In this document: in pieces, positions 25,068 through 33,823 of the stretch
How positions within the stretch are numbered: position 1 is the first letter of the stretch
How the letters are laid out: each line of letters begins with the position of its first letter
Origin: Streptomyces violaceoruber
GTDB taxonomy: Bacteria; Actinomycetota; Actinomycetes; Streptomycetales; Streptomycetaceae
Direction of reading: 5' to 3'
Length of the DNA stretch: 64,000 nt
NCBI RefSeq assembly: GCF_033406955.1
Contig: NZ_CP137734.1
Location: forward strand, 5,270,001 to 5,334,000
The notes under the pieces: generated by a model
The model's database searches: none
What the model saw: only the letters and a program-made list of their open reading frames with translations
What the model was told of the DNA's origin: nothing
Translations under genes and position numbers: made by a program

Positions 25068-25346
25068 ATGGCCATCGAGGTCCGCATCCCGACCATCCTC
25101 CGCCAGTACACCGACGGCCAGAAGGCGGTGGAGGGCTCCGGGGACACCCTCGCCAAGCTCTTCGCCGACCTCGAGACCCGGCACACGGGCATCCAGGCCC
25201 GCATCGTCGACGGCGAGCAGCTGCGCCGCTTCGTCAACGTCTACCTCAACGACGAGGACGTCCGCTTCCTGGACGGCATCGACACCAAGCTCACCGACGG
25301 CGACAGCATCACGATCCTGCCGGCGGTCGCCGGCGGCATGGCCTGA
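25068..25346 (+). CDS. cysO: CysO-like ubiquitin-fold sulfur carrier (MoaD/ThiS family)
   Basis: The 92-aa protein matches the M. tuberculosis CysO type: VRIPTILRQYTDGQKAVEG, RFVNVYLNDEDVRFLDG, and DGDSITILPAVAGGMA. After activation, a C-terminal GG thiocarboxylate donates sulfur to CysM. Here two residues, Met-Ala, follow the di-glycine, so the precursor would need trimming before use. The adjacent JAMM protease is the obvious candidate. The RBS ACAGGAG lies before ATG 25068, and cysM starts 6 bases after the stop. Confidence 0.93.
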   Translation: MAIEVRIPTILRQYTDGQKAVEGSGDTLAKLFADLETRHTGIQARIVDGEQLRRFVNVYLNDEDVRFLDGIDTKLTDGDSITILPAVAGGMA

Positions 25347-25352
25347 TCGCCG

Positions 25353-26303
25353 ATGCGCTACGACTCCCCGCTGGCCGCGGTGGGCAACACCCCCCTGGTG
25401 CGCCTGCCGCGGCTGTCGCCGTCCGACGACGTCCGCATCTGGGCCAAGCTGGAGGACCGCAACCCGACCGGCTCGATCAAGGACCGCCCCGCGCTCCACA
25501 TGATCGAGCAGGCCGAGAAGGACGGCCGTCTCACCCAGGGCTGCACCATCCTGGAGCCGACCAGCGGAAACACCGGCATCTCCCTGGCCATGGCCGCCAG
25601 GCTCAAGGGCTACCGCATCGTCTGCGTCATGCCCGAGAACACCTCCCAGGAACGCCGGGACCTGCTCACCATGTGGGGCGCGGAGATCATCTCCTCCCCG
25701 GCCGCGGGCGGCTCCAACACCGCCGTACGCGTCGCCAAGGAACTCTCCGCCGAACACCCGGACTGGGTGATGCTCTACCAGTACGGCAACCCGGACAACG
25801 CGGGCGCCCACTACGCCGGCACCGGCCCCGAGATCCTCGCCGACCTGCCGTCGGTCACGCACTTCGTCGCGGGCCTGGGAACGACGGGGACGCTGATGGG
25901 CGTCGGCCGCTACCTGCGCGAGCACAAGCCGGACGTGAAGATCGTCGCCGCCGAACCGCGCTACGACGACCTGGTCTACGGCCTGCGCAACCTCGACGAG
26001 GGCTTCGTCCCCGAGCTGTACGACGCCTCCGTCCTCACCACCCGCTTCTCGGTGGGCTCCGCCGACGCGGTCACCCGCACCCGCGAGCTGCTCCAGCAGG
26101 AGGGCATCTTCGCGGGCGTCTCCACCGGCGCCGCCCTGCACGCCGCGATCGGCGTCGGGAAGAAGGCGGTCAAGGCGGGGGAGAGCGCGGACATCGTGTT
26201 CGTCGTCGCCGACGGCGGCTGGAAGTACCTGTCGACCGGCGTCTACACCGCCGAGACGACCGAGGCGGCCATCGAGACCCTGCACGGCCAGCTCTGGGCC
26301 TGA
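25353..26303 (+). CDS. cysM: Sulfur-carrier-dependent cysteine synthase
   Basis: The 316-aa PLP enzyme is a fold-type II cysteine synthase with the Schiff-base lysine Lys43 in NPTGSIKDRPA. TSGNTG (phosphate/substrate loop) and GTTGTLMGVGRYL (PLP-phosphate loop) are also readable. In the M. tuberculosis pathway CysM uses O-phosphoserine and CysO thiocarboxylate. The adjacency to the carrier and JAMM genes supports the same route here rather than free sulfide. A 12-bp terminator hairpin follows. Confidence 0.95.
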   Translation: MRYDSPLAAVGNTPLVRLPRLSPSDDVRIWAKLEDRNPTGSIKDRPALHMIEQAEKDGRLTQGCTILEPTSGNTGISLAMAARLKGYRIVCVMPENTSQERRDLLTMWGAEIISSPAAGGSNTAVRVAKELSAEHPDWVMLYQYGNPDNAGAHYAGTGPEILADLPSVTHFVAGLGTTGTLMGVGRYLREHKPDVKIVAAEPRYDDLVYGLRNLDEGFVPELYDASVLTTRFSVGSADAVTRTRELLQQEGIFAGVSTGAALHAAIGVGKKAVKAGESADIVFVVADGGWKYLSTGVYTAETTEAAIETLHGQLWA

Positions 26304-26321
26304 CGGCTCCTCCCGGCGAAC

Positions 26322-26349
26322 CGCCCCGCGACGTACGCGTCGCGGGGCG
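26322..26349 (+). terminator. Intrinsic terminator after cysM
   Basis: CGCCCCGCGACG (26322-26333) and its exact complement (26338-26349) close a TACG loop. TTCAGTTTT follows. It lies between cysM and the convergent small membrane gene and may serve both. Confidence 0.88.
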
Positions 26350-26351
26350 CT

Positions 26352-26519
26352 TCAGTTTTCGGGCCCCCGCCCGCCGGGCCCGTCCCGCTCGTCCCGCCCT
26401 TCCGGGGGCCGCCGTCCCCGGCCGCGGGGCCGCCCGCCCCGGCCCCAGCCGTCGACGAGCGTCGCCACGAGCGCGAGCAGCACCACCGCCGCGAAGACGA
26501 GCCACCAGGACGTGTCCAT
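26352..26519 (-). CDS. Small single-pass membrane protein
   Basis: The 55-aa product starts MDTSWWLVFAAVVLLALVAT, a membrane helix with an extracellular start, followed by a strongly basic Arg/Gly-rich cytoplasmic tail. No clear ribosome site is visible. A small membrane protein at this place agrees with the Streptomyces gene order I recall. The function is unknown. Confidence 0.55.
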   Translation of the reverse strand: MDTSWWLVFAAVVLLALVATLVDGWGRGGRPRGRGRRPPEGRDERDGPGGRGPEN

Positions 26520-26723
26520 ACCGACGACGGTACCGGCGCACGCCCCAGCCGCGCGCCCCTTCCGTGGCCCCGCACTCCCCGCTTCCAGCCGAACCGGTGA
26601 TCCCACAGGTGAGTTCGCCCACAACGGCCCCTGGCGGAGGAGCGACCGCAGGTTTTGCGCCTTACGCTCGACGGACCGCACGACCCCCGTCTCTCCACAC
26701 GCGCCAGCGGAGGTTTCTGCTTC

Positions 26724-27476
26724 ATGAAGCTCACCGTCGTCGGCTGCTCGGGGTCGTTCCCGTCCGCGGAATCGGCCTGCTCGAGCTACCTCGTCGAGGC
26801 CGACGGCTTCCGGCTGCTCCTCGACATGGGCAACGGCGCCCTCGGCGAGCTGCAGCGCCACTGCGGTCTCTACGACCTCGACGCGATCTTCCTCAGCCAT
26901 CTGCACGCCGACCACTGCATCGACATGTGCGCCTACTTCGTGGCGCGCTACTACCGGCACGACGGCGGCCGCTGTGCCCCGCTCCCGGTCTACGGACCCG
27001 AGGGCACCGAGCACCGGCTGACCACCGCCTACGCCGACACCCCGTCCGCCTCCTCCATGAGCGAGGTGTTCGACTTCCACACGGTCAAGCCGTCCACCTT
27101 CGAGGTCGGACCGTTCACCGTGCACACCGAGCGCGTCGCCCACCCCGTGGAGGCCTACGCCGTCCGCGTCGAGCACGGCGGCCGTTCACTGACGTACTCC
27201 GGCGACACGGGCGCCACCCCCGTGCTGGACGAACTCGCCCGCGACACCGACCTGTTCCTGTGCGAGGCCGCCTTCACGCACGGCAAGGAGAACATCCCCG
27301 ACCTGCACCTCAACGGACGCGAGGCGGGCCAGAGCGCCGCCCGGGCCGGCGCCCGGCGCCTGGTGCTCACCCACATCCCCCCGTGGACCGACCCCGCGGT
27401 CAACCTGGCCGACGCGCGCGAGGTGTACGACGGGACGGTGGAGGTCGCCGCCGCGGGCGCGGTGTACGAGATCTGA
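26724..27476 (+). CDS. Metallo-beta-lactamase-fold hydrolase
   Basis: The 250-aa protein has the MBL zinc motif HLHADH (in FLSHLHADHCIDM), the downstream SGDTG aspartate, and the final histidine in VLTHIPPW. The layout resembles RNase Z/PhnP-like enzymes: a short N-terminus VVGCSGSFPSAESACSSYL with no extra domains. It is probably a phosphodiesterase or esterase. The substrate is not known. AGCGGAGG lies upstream of ATG 26724. Confidence 0.88.
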   Translation: MKLTVVGCSGSFPSAESACSSYLVEADGFRLLLDMGNGALGELQRHCGLYDLDAIFLSHLHADHCIDMCAYFVARYYRHDGGRCAPLPVYGPEGTEHRLTTAYADTPSASSMSEVFDFHTVKPSTFEVGPFTVHTERVAHPVEAYAVRVEHGGRSLTYSGDTGATPVLDELARDTDLFLCEAAFTHGKENIPDLHLNGREAGQSAARAGARRLVLTHIPPWTDPAVNLADAREVYDGTVEVAAAGAVYEI

Positions 27477-27515
27477 GCCCGCGACACCGGCGGCACCCGC
27501 GGCACGGCAGCGCAA

Positions 27516-27548
27516 AAGGCCCCGGAACCTCCGCGGTTCCGGGGCCTT
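27516..27548. terminator. Bidirectional terminator between MBL gene and nagE2
   Basis: A perfect 14-bp stem (27516-27529 with 27535-27548) with a 5-base loop and flanking A and T bases sits between convergent genes. It can work in both directions. Confidence 0.9.
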
Positions 27549-27570
27549 CGTCACGCCGTACGGCCGGGGC

Positions 27571-28821
27571 TCACGCCTTGGTGAGGTCCTCGACCTCCTC
27601 CTCGGGCTCGCGGCCCGGGGTCTTCAGGTTGAACTTGACGATCGCGAAACGGAACGTCACGTAGTAGATCGCCGCGAACACCAGACCGATCGGGATGATC
27701 AGCCATGGCTTGGTCGCGAGGTGCCAGTTCAGGGCGTAGTCGATGAAACCGGCCGAGAAGTTGAACCCGGCGTGCACACCCAGGCCCCACGTGATCGCCA
27801 TCGAGATCGCGGTGAGCACCGCGTGCAGCACGTACAGGACCGGCGCGATGAACATGAACGAGAACTCGATCGGCTCGGTCACACCGGTCACGAACGAGGT
27901 CGCGGCCAGGGAGATCATCATGCCGAGGACGGCCTTGCGGCGCTCCGGGCGGGCGGTGTGCGCCATGGCCAGGGCGGCGGCCGGCAGACCGAACATCATG
28001 ATCGGGAAGAAGCCCGCCTGGAAGATGCCGGCGGAGGGGTCACCGGCCAGGAAGCGGGTGATGTCACCGTGCACGACGTCGCCGGCGGAGTTGGTGAAGT
28101 CACCGAGCTGGAACCAGGCCACCGTGTTCACGAACTGGTGCATGCCGACCGGGATCAGCGCGCGGTTCACACCACCGAAGAGGGCCGCGCCGCCGGAGCC
28201 GAGGCCGGTCATCCACTCGCCGAAGTTCGAGATGCCGTCGCCGATGGGCTCCCAGACCAGACCGAAGAAGACACCCACGACGATGCCGACGAAGGCCATG
28301 ATGATCGGCACCAGGCGGCGGCCGTTGAAGAAGCCGAGCCAGTCCACCAGCTTCTTGCGGTGGTACCGCTGCCACAGCACGGCGGCGAGCAGACCCATGA
28401 TGATGCCGCCGAGCACCCCCGGGTCGTTGTAGGTCGCGGCGACGTCCGCGCCGTCCTGGACCACCGCCTCGGTGACCGGGAAGGCCTCGAGCACCTTGCT
28501 GTAGACGAGGAAGCCGACCACCGCGGCCAGCGCGGTCGAGCCGTCGGCCTTCTTGGCGAAGCCGATGGCCACGCCTATGCAGAACAGGATCGGCAGCGAG
28601 CCGGTGAGGGCACCGCCCGCGTTGTTGAAGACCGCGGCGACCTTGTCCCAGCCGAGGCCGTCCTTGCCGAAGATGTCGTCCTGGCCGAGCCGGACCATGA
28701 TGCCCGCCGCCGGAAGAACGGCGATCGGGAGCTGGAGGCTGCGTCCTACCTTCTGCAGCCCCTGGAAAAGACCGGATCCCCGCTTCTTTGCGGGGGCCGC
28801 CGTGTCGGTGGCGGTGCTCAT
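27571..28821 (-). CDS. nagE2: PTS EIIC, N-acetylglucosamine-specific (NagE2)
   Basis: This 416-aa membrane permease is an EIIC domain without fused EIIB or EIIA. Glc-family signatures include GRSLQLPIAVLPAAGIMVRLG, LVDWLGFFNGRRLVPI and TGVTEPIEFSF (the GITEP-type substrate motif). In Streptomyces GlcNAc uptake needs EIIC plus the separate EIIB NagF and EIIA Crr. NagF is encoded nearby (30502). The start ATG 28821 follows AGGAAGC. Two dre-like sites lie just upstream, indicating DasR control by GlcNAc-derived effectors. Confidence 0.92.
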   Translation of the reverse strand: MSTATDTAAPAKKRGSGLFQGLQKVGRSLQLPIAVLPAAGIMVRLGQDDIFGKDGLGWDKVAAVFNNAGGALTGSLPILFCIGVAIGFAKKADGSTALAAVVGFLVYSKVLEAFPVTEAVVQDGADVAATYNDPGVLGGIIMGLLAAVLWQRYHRKKLVDWLGFFNGRRLVPIIMAFVGIVVGVFFGLVWEPIGDGISNFGEWMTGLGSGGAALFGGVNRALIPVGMHQFVNTVAWFQLGDFTNSAGDVVHGDITRFLAGDPSAGIFQAGFFPIMMFGLPAAALAMAHTARPERRKAVLGMMISLAATSFVTGVTEPIEFSFMFIAPVLYVLHAVLTAISMAITWGLGVHAGFNFSAGFIDYALNWHLATKPWLIIPIGLVFAAIYYVTFRFAIVKFNLKTPGREPEEEVEDLTKA

Positions 28822-28837
28822 GCTTCCTCCATCGGGT

Positions 28838-28870
28838 GGTGGTCTACACCACTCAGTGGTGTAGACCTGT
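28838..28870. promoter_or_regulatory. Tandem DasR-responsive elements (dre) upstream of nagE2
   Basis: TGGTCTACACCA (28840-28851) and AGTGGTGTAGACCTGT (28855-28870) each match the dre consensus (A-x-TGGTCTAGACCA-x-T). They are arranged head-to-head, so GGTCTACACC and GGTGTAGACC form a larger palindrome. DasR is the GntR-family repressor released by glucosamine-6-phosphate. Confidence 0.85.
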
Positions 28871-28974
28871 TGTAGCACGATGAAGGCGGCGTAAGGAACC
28901 CGTGATTCCGCGACCGGGCCGCTACGCGCAGTACCGGCCAAGTCCCCTGATCACAGGCGCGGGAGCGCGCGGAG

Positions 28975-29005
28975 AAGGCCCCCGGACCGACGGTCCGAGG
29001 GCCTT
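28975..29005 (-). terminator. Terminator after nagE1
   Basis: AAGGCCCCCGGAC (28975-28987) pairs with GTCCGAGGGCCTT (28993-29005) with one mismatch around a short loop. It lies 43 bases past the nagE1 stop on the minus strand, before the nagE2 promoter. Confidence 0.75.
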
Positions 29006-29047
29006 CGCGAGACCACTCCCAAAGGGTACGTGAGGAACGGGAGAGGT

Positions 29048-30343
29048 CTACACCTTGGTGACGTCCTCCACGTCCTCCTCCGGTTCCCGCCCCGGGGTCT
29101 TCAGATCGAACTTCGTGATCGCGAACCGGAAGACCACGTAGTACACCACCGCGAAACACAGCCCGATCGGAATGATCAGCCACGGCTTCGTCGCCAGGTT
29201 CCAGTTGATGACGTAGTCGATCAGCCCCGCCGAGAAGCTGAACCCGTCCTTCACCCCCAGCGCCCACGTCACCGCCATCGACACACCCGTCAGCACCGCG
29301 TGCGCCGCGTACAGGAGGGGAGCGATGAACAGGAACGAGTACTCCAGCGGCTCCGTGATCCCCGTCACGAACGACGTCAGCCCCACCGACAGCATCAGGC
29401 CGCCGACCTCCTTGCGCCGGTGCGGCTTCGCGCAGTGCGTGATCGCCAGCGCCGCCGCCGGCAGCGCGAACATCATGATCGGGAAGAAGCCGGTCGTGAA
29501 CTGACCCGCGTCCGGGTCGCCCGCCAGGAACATGTTGATGTCGCCGTGCACCACCGTGCCGTCCGGCTTCGTGTACGAACCGAACTGGAACCACATGGGC
29601 ACGTTCAGGAACTGGTGCAGACCGATCACCAGCAACGCCCGGTTCGCCAGCCCGAACACCCCCGCGCCCCACGCGCCGATCCCGTTCAGCCAGTCGCTGA
29701 AGCTCTCCAGCGCGTCACCGATCGGCGGCCACACCCACAGGCACAGCGCCGCGAACACGATCGCCACGAACGCCATGATGATCGGCACCAGCCGGCGGCC
29801 GTTGAAGAAGCCCAGCCAGTCCACCAGCCTCGTCCGGTGGAAACGCTGCCAGAAGTACGCCGTCAGCAACCCCATCACGATGCCGCCGAACACCCCCGGA
29901 TTCTGGAAGACGAACGCCGTCACCTCGCCCGAACCGTCGGTCACCTGGCAACCGATCTGCGGGACCACCTTCGACCCCTCCGGACAGTCCTCCGGAAACT
30001 GCCGCAGCACGTTGTAGTAGACGAGGAACCCCGCCACCGCGGCGAGCGCCGTCGAACCGTCCGCCTTCTTCGCCATCCCGATGGCCACGCCCACGCAGAA
30101 CAGCAGCGGCAGCCCCAGCGACCCGTCGAGCAGCGCGCCGCCCGCGCCCGTCATCACCTTCGAGACGTTCGTCCAGCCCAGACCGTCGTCCCCGAACACG
30201 TCCGGCTGCCCCAGCCGGTTGAGAATGCCGGCGGCGGGCAGGACCGCGATGGGCAACTGAAGAGAGCGACCCATCTTCTGCAACCCTTGGAACGCCGTGT
30301 TCCAACGGGCGCGAGCGGGGCTGACCGCGCTGTCGGCACTCAT
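29048..30343 (-). CDS. nagE1: PTS EIIC, N-acetylglucosamine-type paralogue (NagE1)
   Basis: The 431-aa EIIC is a close paralogue of NagE2: GRSLQLPIAVLPAAGILNRLG, LVDWLGFFNGRRLVPIIMAF, TGITEPLEYSF, and the same C-terminus LKTPGREPEE-VEDVTK. A distinctive insertion with two cysteines (EDCPEGSKVVPQIGCQV, about residues 120-136) lies in an extracytoplasmic loop. It is divergent from nagF and shares a promoter region with one dre site. In S. coelicolor NagE2 is the main GlcNAc permease, and the role of NagE1 is less clear. Confidence 0.88.
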   Translation of the reverse strand: MSADSAVSPARARWNTAFQGLQKMGRSLQLPIAVLPAAGILNRLGQPDVFGDDGLGWTNVSKVMTGAGGALLDGSLGLPLLFCVGVAIGMAKKADGSTALAAVAGFLVYYNVLRQFPEDCPEGSKVVPQIGCQVTDGSGEVTAFVFQNPGVFGGIVMGLLTAYFWQRFHRTRLVDWLGFFNGRRLVPIIMAFVAIVFAALCLWVWPPIGDALESFSDWLNGIGAWGAGVFGLANRALLVIGLHQFLNVPMWFQFGSYTKPDGTVVHGDINMFLAGDPDAGQFTTGFFPIMMFALPAAALAITHCAKPHRRKEVGGLMLSVGLTSFVTGITEPLEYSFLFIAPLLYAAHAVLTGVSMAVTWALGVKDGFSFSAGLIDYVINWNLATKPWLIIPIGLCFAVVYYVVFRFAITKFDLKTPGREPEEDVEDVTKV

Positions 30344-30368
30344 CCGGTCTCCATCCGGTCGCCGGTAC

Positions 30369-30384
30369 ACTGGTGTAGACCAGT
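30369..30384. promoter_or_regulatory. dre (DasR site) between nagE1 and nagF
   Basis: ACTGGTGTAGACCAGT matches the dre consensus almost perfectly. It sits in the 158-base divergent region, 26 bases from the nagE1 start, so one site could repress both nagE1 and nagF. Confidence 0.88.
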
Positions 30385-30501
30385 TGACAGACGGCACCGC
30401 CGTCGTGACGCCATCATTCGGTACGCACCGCACGATGGCTCGCGAAGATGGGCCAACTGTGGGTTACTGCGACAAAGCGGTCCGGATCAGGGAGAACGAA
30501 C

Positions 30502-30735
30502 ATGGCCAGCAAGGCTGAGAAGATCGTCGCCGGCCTCGGCGGCATCGACAACATCGACGAGATCGAAGGCTGCATCACCCGACTCCGCACCGAGGTCAAC
30601 GACCCCGCGCTGGTCAACGAAGCCGCCCTCAAGGCCGCCGGCGCCCACGGCGTCGTCAAGATGGGCACCGCCATCCAGGTCGTCATCGGCACCGACGCCG
30701 ACCCGATCGCGGCGGAGATCGAAGACATGATGTGA
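30502..30735 (+). CDS. nagF: PTS EIIB, N-acetylglucosamine-specific (NagF)
   Basis: The 77-aa cytoplasmic protein is a free-standing Glc-type EIIB. Its phosphorylation cysteine is Cys24 in EIEGCITRLR. GAHGVVKMGTAIQVVIG is the usual second half. It passes phosphate from EIIA to the sugar carried by NagE. GGGAGAAC lies before ATG 30502. A terminator follows before rph. Confidence 0.94.
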   Translation: MASKAEKIVAGLGGIDNIDEIEGCITRLRTEVNDPALVNEAALKAAGAHGVVKMGTAIQVVIGTDADPIAAEIEDMM

Positions 30736-30752
30736 GCCACCGGCTCACCGGC

Positions 30753-30785
30753 AAGGGGCCTTTCCCACTCCGGGACGGGCCCCTT
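30753..30785 (+). terminator. Terminator between nagF and rph
   Basis: AAGGGGCC (30753-30760) pairs with GGCCCCTT (30778-30785), and an inner CCC/GGG pairing shortens the loop. Confidence 0.7.
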
Positions 30786-30811
30786 CCCCATGGGCCGCTA
30801 GGCTCACCCGC

Positions 30812-31549
<738 letters not shown>

Positions 31550-31621
31550 AGCGAGTAAAGGGAACGCCAACGGCAGGCAACTGGGCCGCCCGCGGGCGCG
31601 TCCCTAGCAGTACAGCACCAC

Positions 31622-31650
31622 GGGCGTACGGCAGACCTTGCCGTACGCCC
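31622..31650 (+). terminator. Terminator after rph
   Basis: GGGCGTACGGCA (31622-31633) and its exact complement (31639-31650) close a 5-base loop. Confidence 0.88.
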
Positions 31651-31706
31651 GACGCCGCACCGCACACGGGCCGCCCGGCCCTGTCCCAAGGGGAGGACCG
31701 AGACCC

Positions 31707-32111
31707 ATGGCCGCGAGCCGTCACCGCCGCCTTCGCCGCACCGTCACCGCCGTCGCCACCGTGGCGACCATCGCCCTGACGGCCGGCCTCACCACCGGCT
31801 GCGACGCCGTCGACAAGGCGCTCGACTGCGTACGCACGGCCGACGCGATAGCCGACAGCGTCACCGAACTGCAGCAGGCCGTGGAGAACGCGGACGACCC
31901 CACCCAGTGGGAGGAATCCCTCAACTCCATCGACAAGAACCTCGACAGGATCGGCGACCAGACCGACAACACCGACGTCAACAAGGCCGTCGACGACCTC
32001 GGCAAGGCCGTCGACAACGTCCGCACCTCGGTGGAGAACGGCGACGAGACCCCGGACCTCAGCCCCGTCACCGACGCGGCGGGCGAACTGACGAAGGTCT
32101 GCACGCCGTAG
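31707..32111 (+). CDS. Small lipoprotein, unknown function
   Basis: The 134-aa product has a basic start, a hydrophobic segment and the lipobox LTTGC with Cys32. The mature part is acidic and helical, with heptad-like repeats (ESLNSIDKNLDRIGDQ, VNKAVDDLGKAVDNVRTSV). Two further cysteines, in LDCVRTA and the terminal KVCTP, may form a disulfide. GGGGAGGA precedes ATG 31707. It lies between rph and rdgB without a clear link to either. Confidence 0.85.
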   Translation: MAASRHRRLRRTVTAVATVATIALTAGLTTGCDAVDKALDCVRTADAIADSVTELQQAVENADDPTQWEESLNSIDKNLDRIGDQTDNTDVNKAVDDLGKAVDNVRTSVENGDETPDLSPVTDAAGELTKVCTP

Positions 32112-32157
32112 GGAGGGCTCGGTCGGACCGGGTAGGGGGTCCGGAATACTGGCCCCC

Positions 32158-32760
32158 ATGACCCGCCTCATCCTCGCCACCCGCAACGCCGGAAAGATCA
32201 CCGAACTGAGGGCCATCCTCGCCGACGCGGGCCTGCCCCACGACCTCGTCGGCGCGGACGCCTACCCGCACATCCCCGACGTCAAGGAAACCGGCGTCAC
32301 CTTCGCCGAGAACGCCCTCCTCAAGGCCCACGCCCTCGCCGAGGCCACCGGCCTGACCGCCGTCGCCGACGACTCCGGCCTCTGCGTCGACGTCCTGAAC
32401 GGCGCCCCCGGCATCTTCTCCGCCCGCTGGGCCGGCCGCCACGGCGACGACCAGGCCAACCTCGACCTCCTCCTCGCCCAGATCGCCGACATCGCCGACG
32501 AACACCGGGGCGCCCACTTCGCCTGCGCGGCGGCCCTGGCCCTCCCCGACGGCACGGAGCGAGTGGTCGAGGGCCAACTGAAGGGCACCCTCCGCCACGC
32601 CCCCGCCGGCACGGGCGGCTTCGGCTACGACCCGATCCTCCAGCCGGAGGGCGAGACGCGCACCTGCGCGGAACTGACGGCGGCGGAGAAGAACGCGATC
32701 AGCCACCGCGGCAAGGCGTTCCGGGCGCTGGTGCCGGTCGTGCGCGAGCTGCTCGGCTGA
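32158..32760 (+). CDS. rdgB: dITP/XTP pyrophosphatase (RdgB/HAM1)
   Basis: The 200-aa housecleaning enzyme hydrolyses dITP, ITP and XTP. It has LILATRNAGKITEL, ETGVTFAENALLKAHALAEATG, ADDSGLCVDVLNGAPGIFSARWAG (split here by its natural turns), and GGFGYDPIL. Length is normal. The rph-rdgB neighbourhood is common in actinomycetes. Confidence 0.96.
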   Translation: MTRLILATRNAGKITELRAILADAGLPHDLVGADAYPHIPDVKETGVTFAENALLKAHALAEATGLTAVADDSGLCVDVLNGAPGIFSARWAGRHGDDQANLDLLLAQIADIADEHRGAHFACAAALALPDGTERVVEGQLKGTLRHAPAGTGGFGYDPILQPEGETRTCAELTAAEKNAISHRGKAFRALVPVVRELLG

Positions 32761-32776
32761 GCATCGGAAAACGTAC

Positions 32777-32863
32777 TGGTGCGGCCGGAGGGACTCGAAC
32801 CCTCACGGGAGTTACCCCACTGGGACCTAAACCCAGCGTGACTGCCAATTCCACCACGGCCGC
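32777..32863 (-). tRNA. tRNA-Leu, anticodon UAG, CCA encoded
   Basis: The 87-base gene reads GCGGCCG at the 5' acceptor strand and CGGCCGC-A-CCA at the 3' end. The anticodon loop is TTTAGGT with TAG at 32827-32829. A long variable arm (TGGGGTAACTCCCG region) is typical of class II tRNA-Leu. The T loop is GGTTCGAGTCC. It lies between rdgB and bcp and no integrase is nearby. Confidence 0.95.
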
Positions 32864-32905
32864 CCGGCGCTGCTGCCCGGCCATGCTACTGGTCGGGCAG
32901 CGCCG

Positions 32906-33373
32906 TCAGATCCCCAAGTCCTTGATGATCTTGGCCACGTGGCCGGTGGCGCGGACGTTGTACAGGGCGCGTTCGACCTTGCCCTGTTCGTCGACGACGA
33001 TCGTGGAGCGGATGACGCCCATGTAGGTGCGGCCGTAGTTCTTCTTCTCGCCGAAGGCGCCGTACGCGTCGAGGACCTTCTTGTCCGGGTCGGCGAGGAG
33101 GGTGACCTTCAGGGACTCGGCCTCGCGGAACTTGGCCAGCTTCTCCGGCTTGTCGGGGGAGATGCCGATGACGTCGTACCCGGCGCCGGTCAGCAGCTCC
33201 AGGTTGTCCGTGAAGTCGCAGGCCTGCTTCGTGCAGCCGGGGGTAAGCGCGGCAGGGTAGAAGTAGACGATGACCTTGCGGCCCTGGTGGTCGGACAGGG
33301 ACACCTCGTTGCCGTCGGCGTCCGGGAGGGTGAAGGCGGGGGCCGGGTCCCCGGGCTGGAGTCGCTCGCTCAT
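32906..33373 (-). CDS. bcp: Thioredoxin-dependent thiol peroxidase (Bcp-type peroxiredoxin)
   Basis: The 155-aa peroxiredoxin reduces peroxides. The active-site sequence is YFYPAALTPGCTKQACDFTD. The peroxidatic cysteine is in TPGCT and the resolving cysteine follows five residues later, as in Bcp/PrxQ enzymes. The usual Thr/Ser-Pro-Gly context is intact. It precedes the tRNA gene on the same strand and is divergent from the DUF3618 gene. Confidence 0.95.
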   Translation of the reverse strand: MSERLQPGDPAPAFTLPDADGNEVSLSDHQGRKVIVYFYPAALTPGCTKQACDFTDNLELLTGAGYDVIGISPDKPEKLAKFREAESLKVTLLADPDKKVLDAYGAFGEKKNYGRTYMGVIRSTIVVDEQGKVERALYNVRATGHVAKIIKDLGI

Positions 33374-33467
33374 CGATCCAGCGTAACGGGGGGTCCTGAC
33401 AGTGCGGCGGGGCCCGGAGCTGACAGACTGTCCGGGACAGCGTCAGAGCGGACTTCGGAGGCGTACG

Positions 33468-33800
33468 GTGGCGGACACGTCGGACATCAGGACCCCGGCG
33501 CAGATCGAGGCGGACATCAAGCGCCGCCGCGAGGTGCTGGCCGAGACGCTCGACGAGCTCGGGATGCGGGTGCACCCGAAGACGATCGTCGACGATGCGA
33601 AGGCCAAGGTCGCCTCCAGTGTCGATCACACGCTGGGCCGGGCGTACGTCCAGGTCAATCGGGTGGTGAGCGACGTGAAGGCGCAGTTCGTGGACGAGCA
33701 GGGCGCCCCGCGGATGGAGCGGGTCGTGCCCGTCGCGCTGGTGGTGGCCGGGGTCGTGGGGCTGCTCGCCCTGGGCGGCACCCGGCGGCGGAAGCGCTGA
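33468..33800 (+). CDS. DUF3618 protein with C-terminal membrane segment
   Basis: The 110-aa protein starts at GTG 33468, with CGGAGG upstream. The DUF3618 motif is RTPAQIEADIKRRREVLAETLDEL, seen here with a following VHPKTIVDDAKAKV. One hydrophobic helix near residues 86-103 ends in RRRKR, suggesting a C-tail membrane anchor. The function is unknown. A GroES-like gene follows 24 bases downstream. Confidence 0.88.
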   Translation: MADTSDIRTPAQIEADIKRRREVLAETLDELGMRVHPKTIVDDAKAKVASSVDHTLGRAYVQVNRVVSDVKAQFVDEQGAPRMERVVPVALVVAGVVGLLALGGTRRRKR

Positions 33801-33823
33801 GCGCGGGCAGGTAGGTTCAGGGC

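Noticed and set aside
32777..32863. tRNA-Leu as an attachment site for a genomic island
   Set aside because: No integrase and no repeated tRNA end was seen nearby, and the flanking genes follow normal Streptomyces order.
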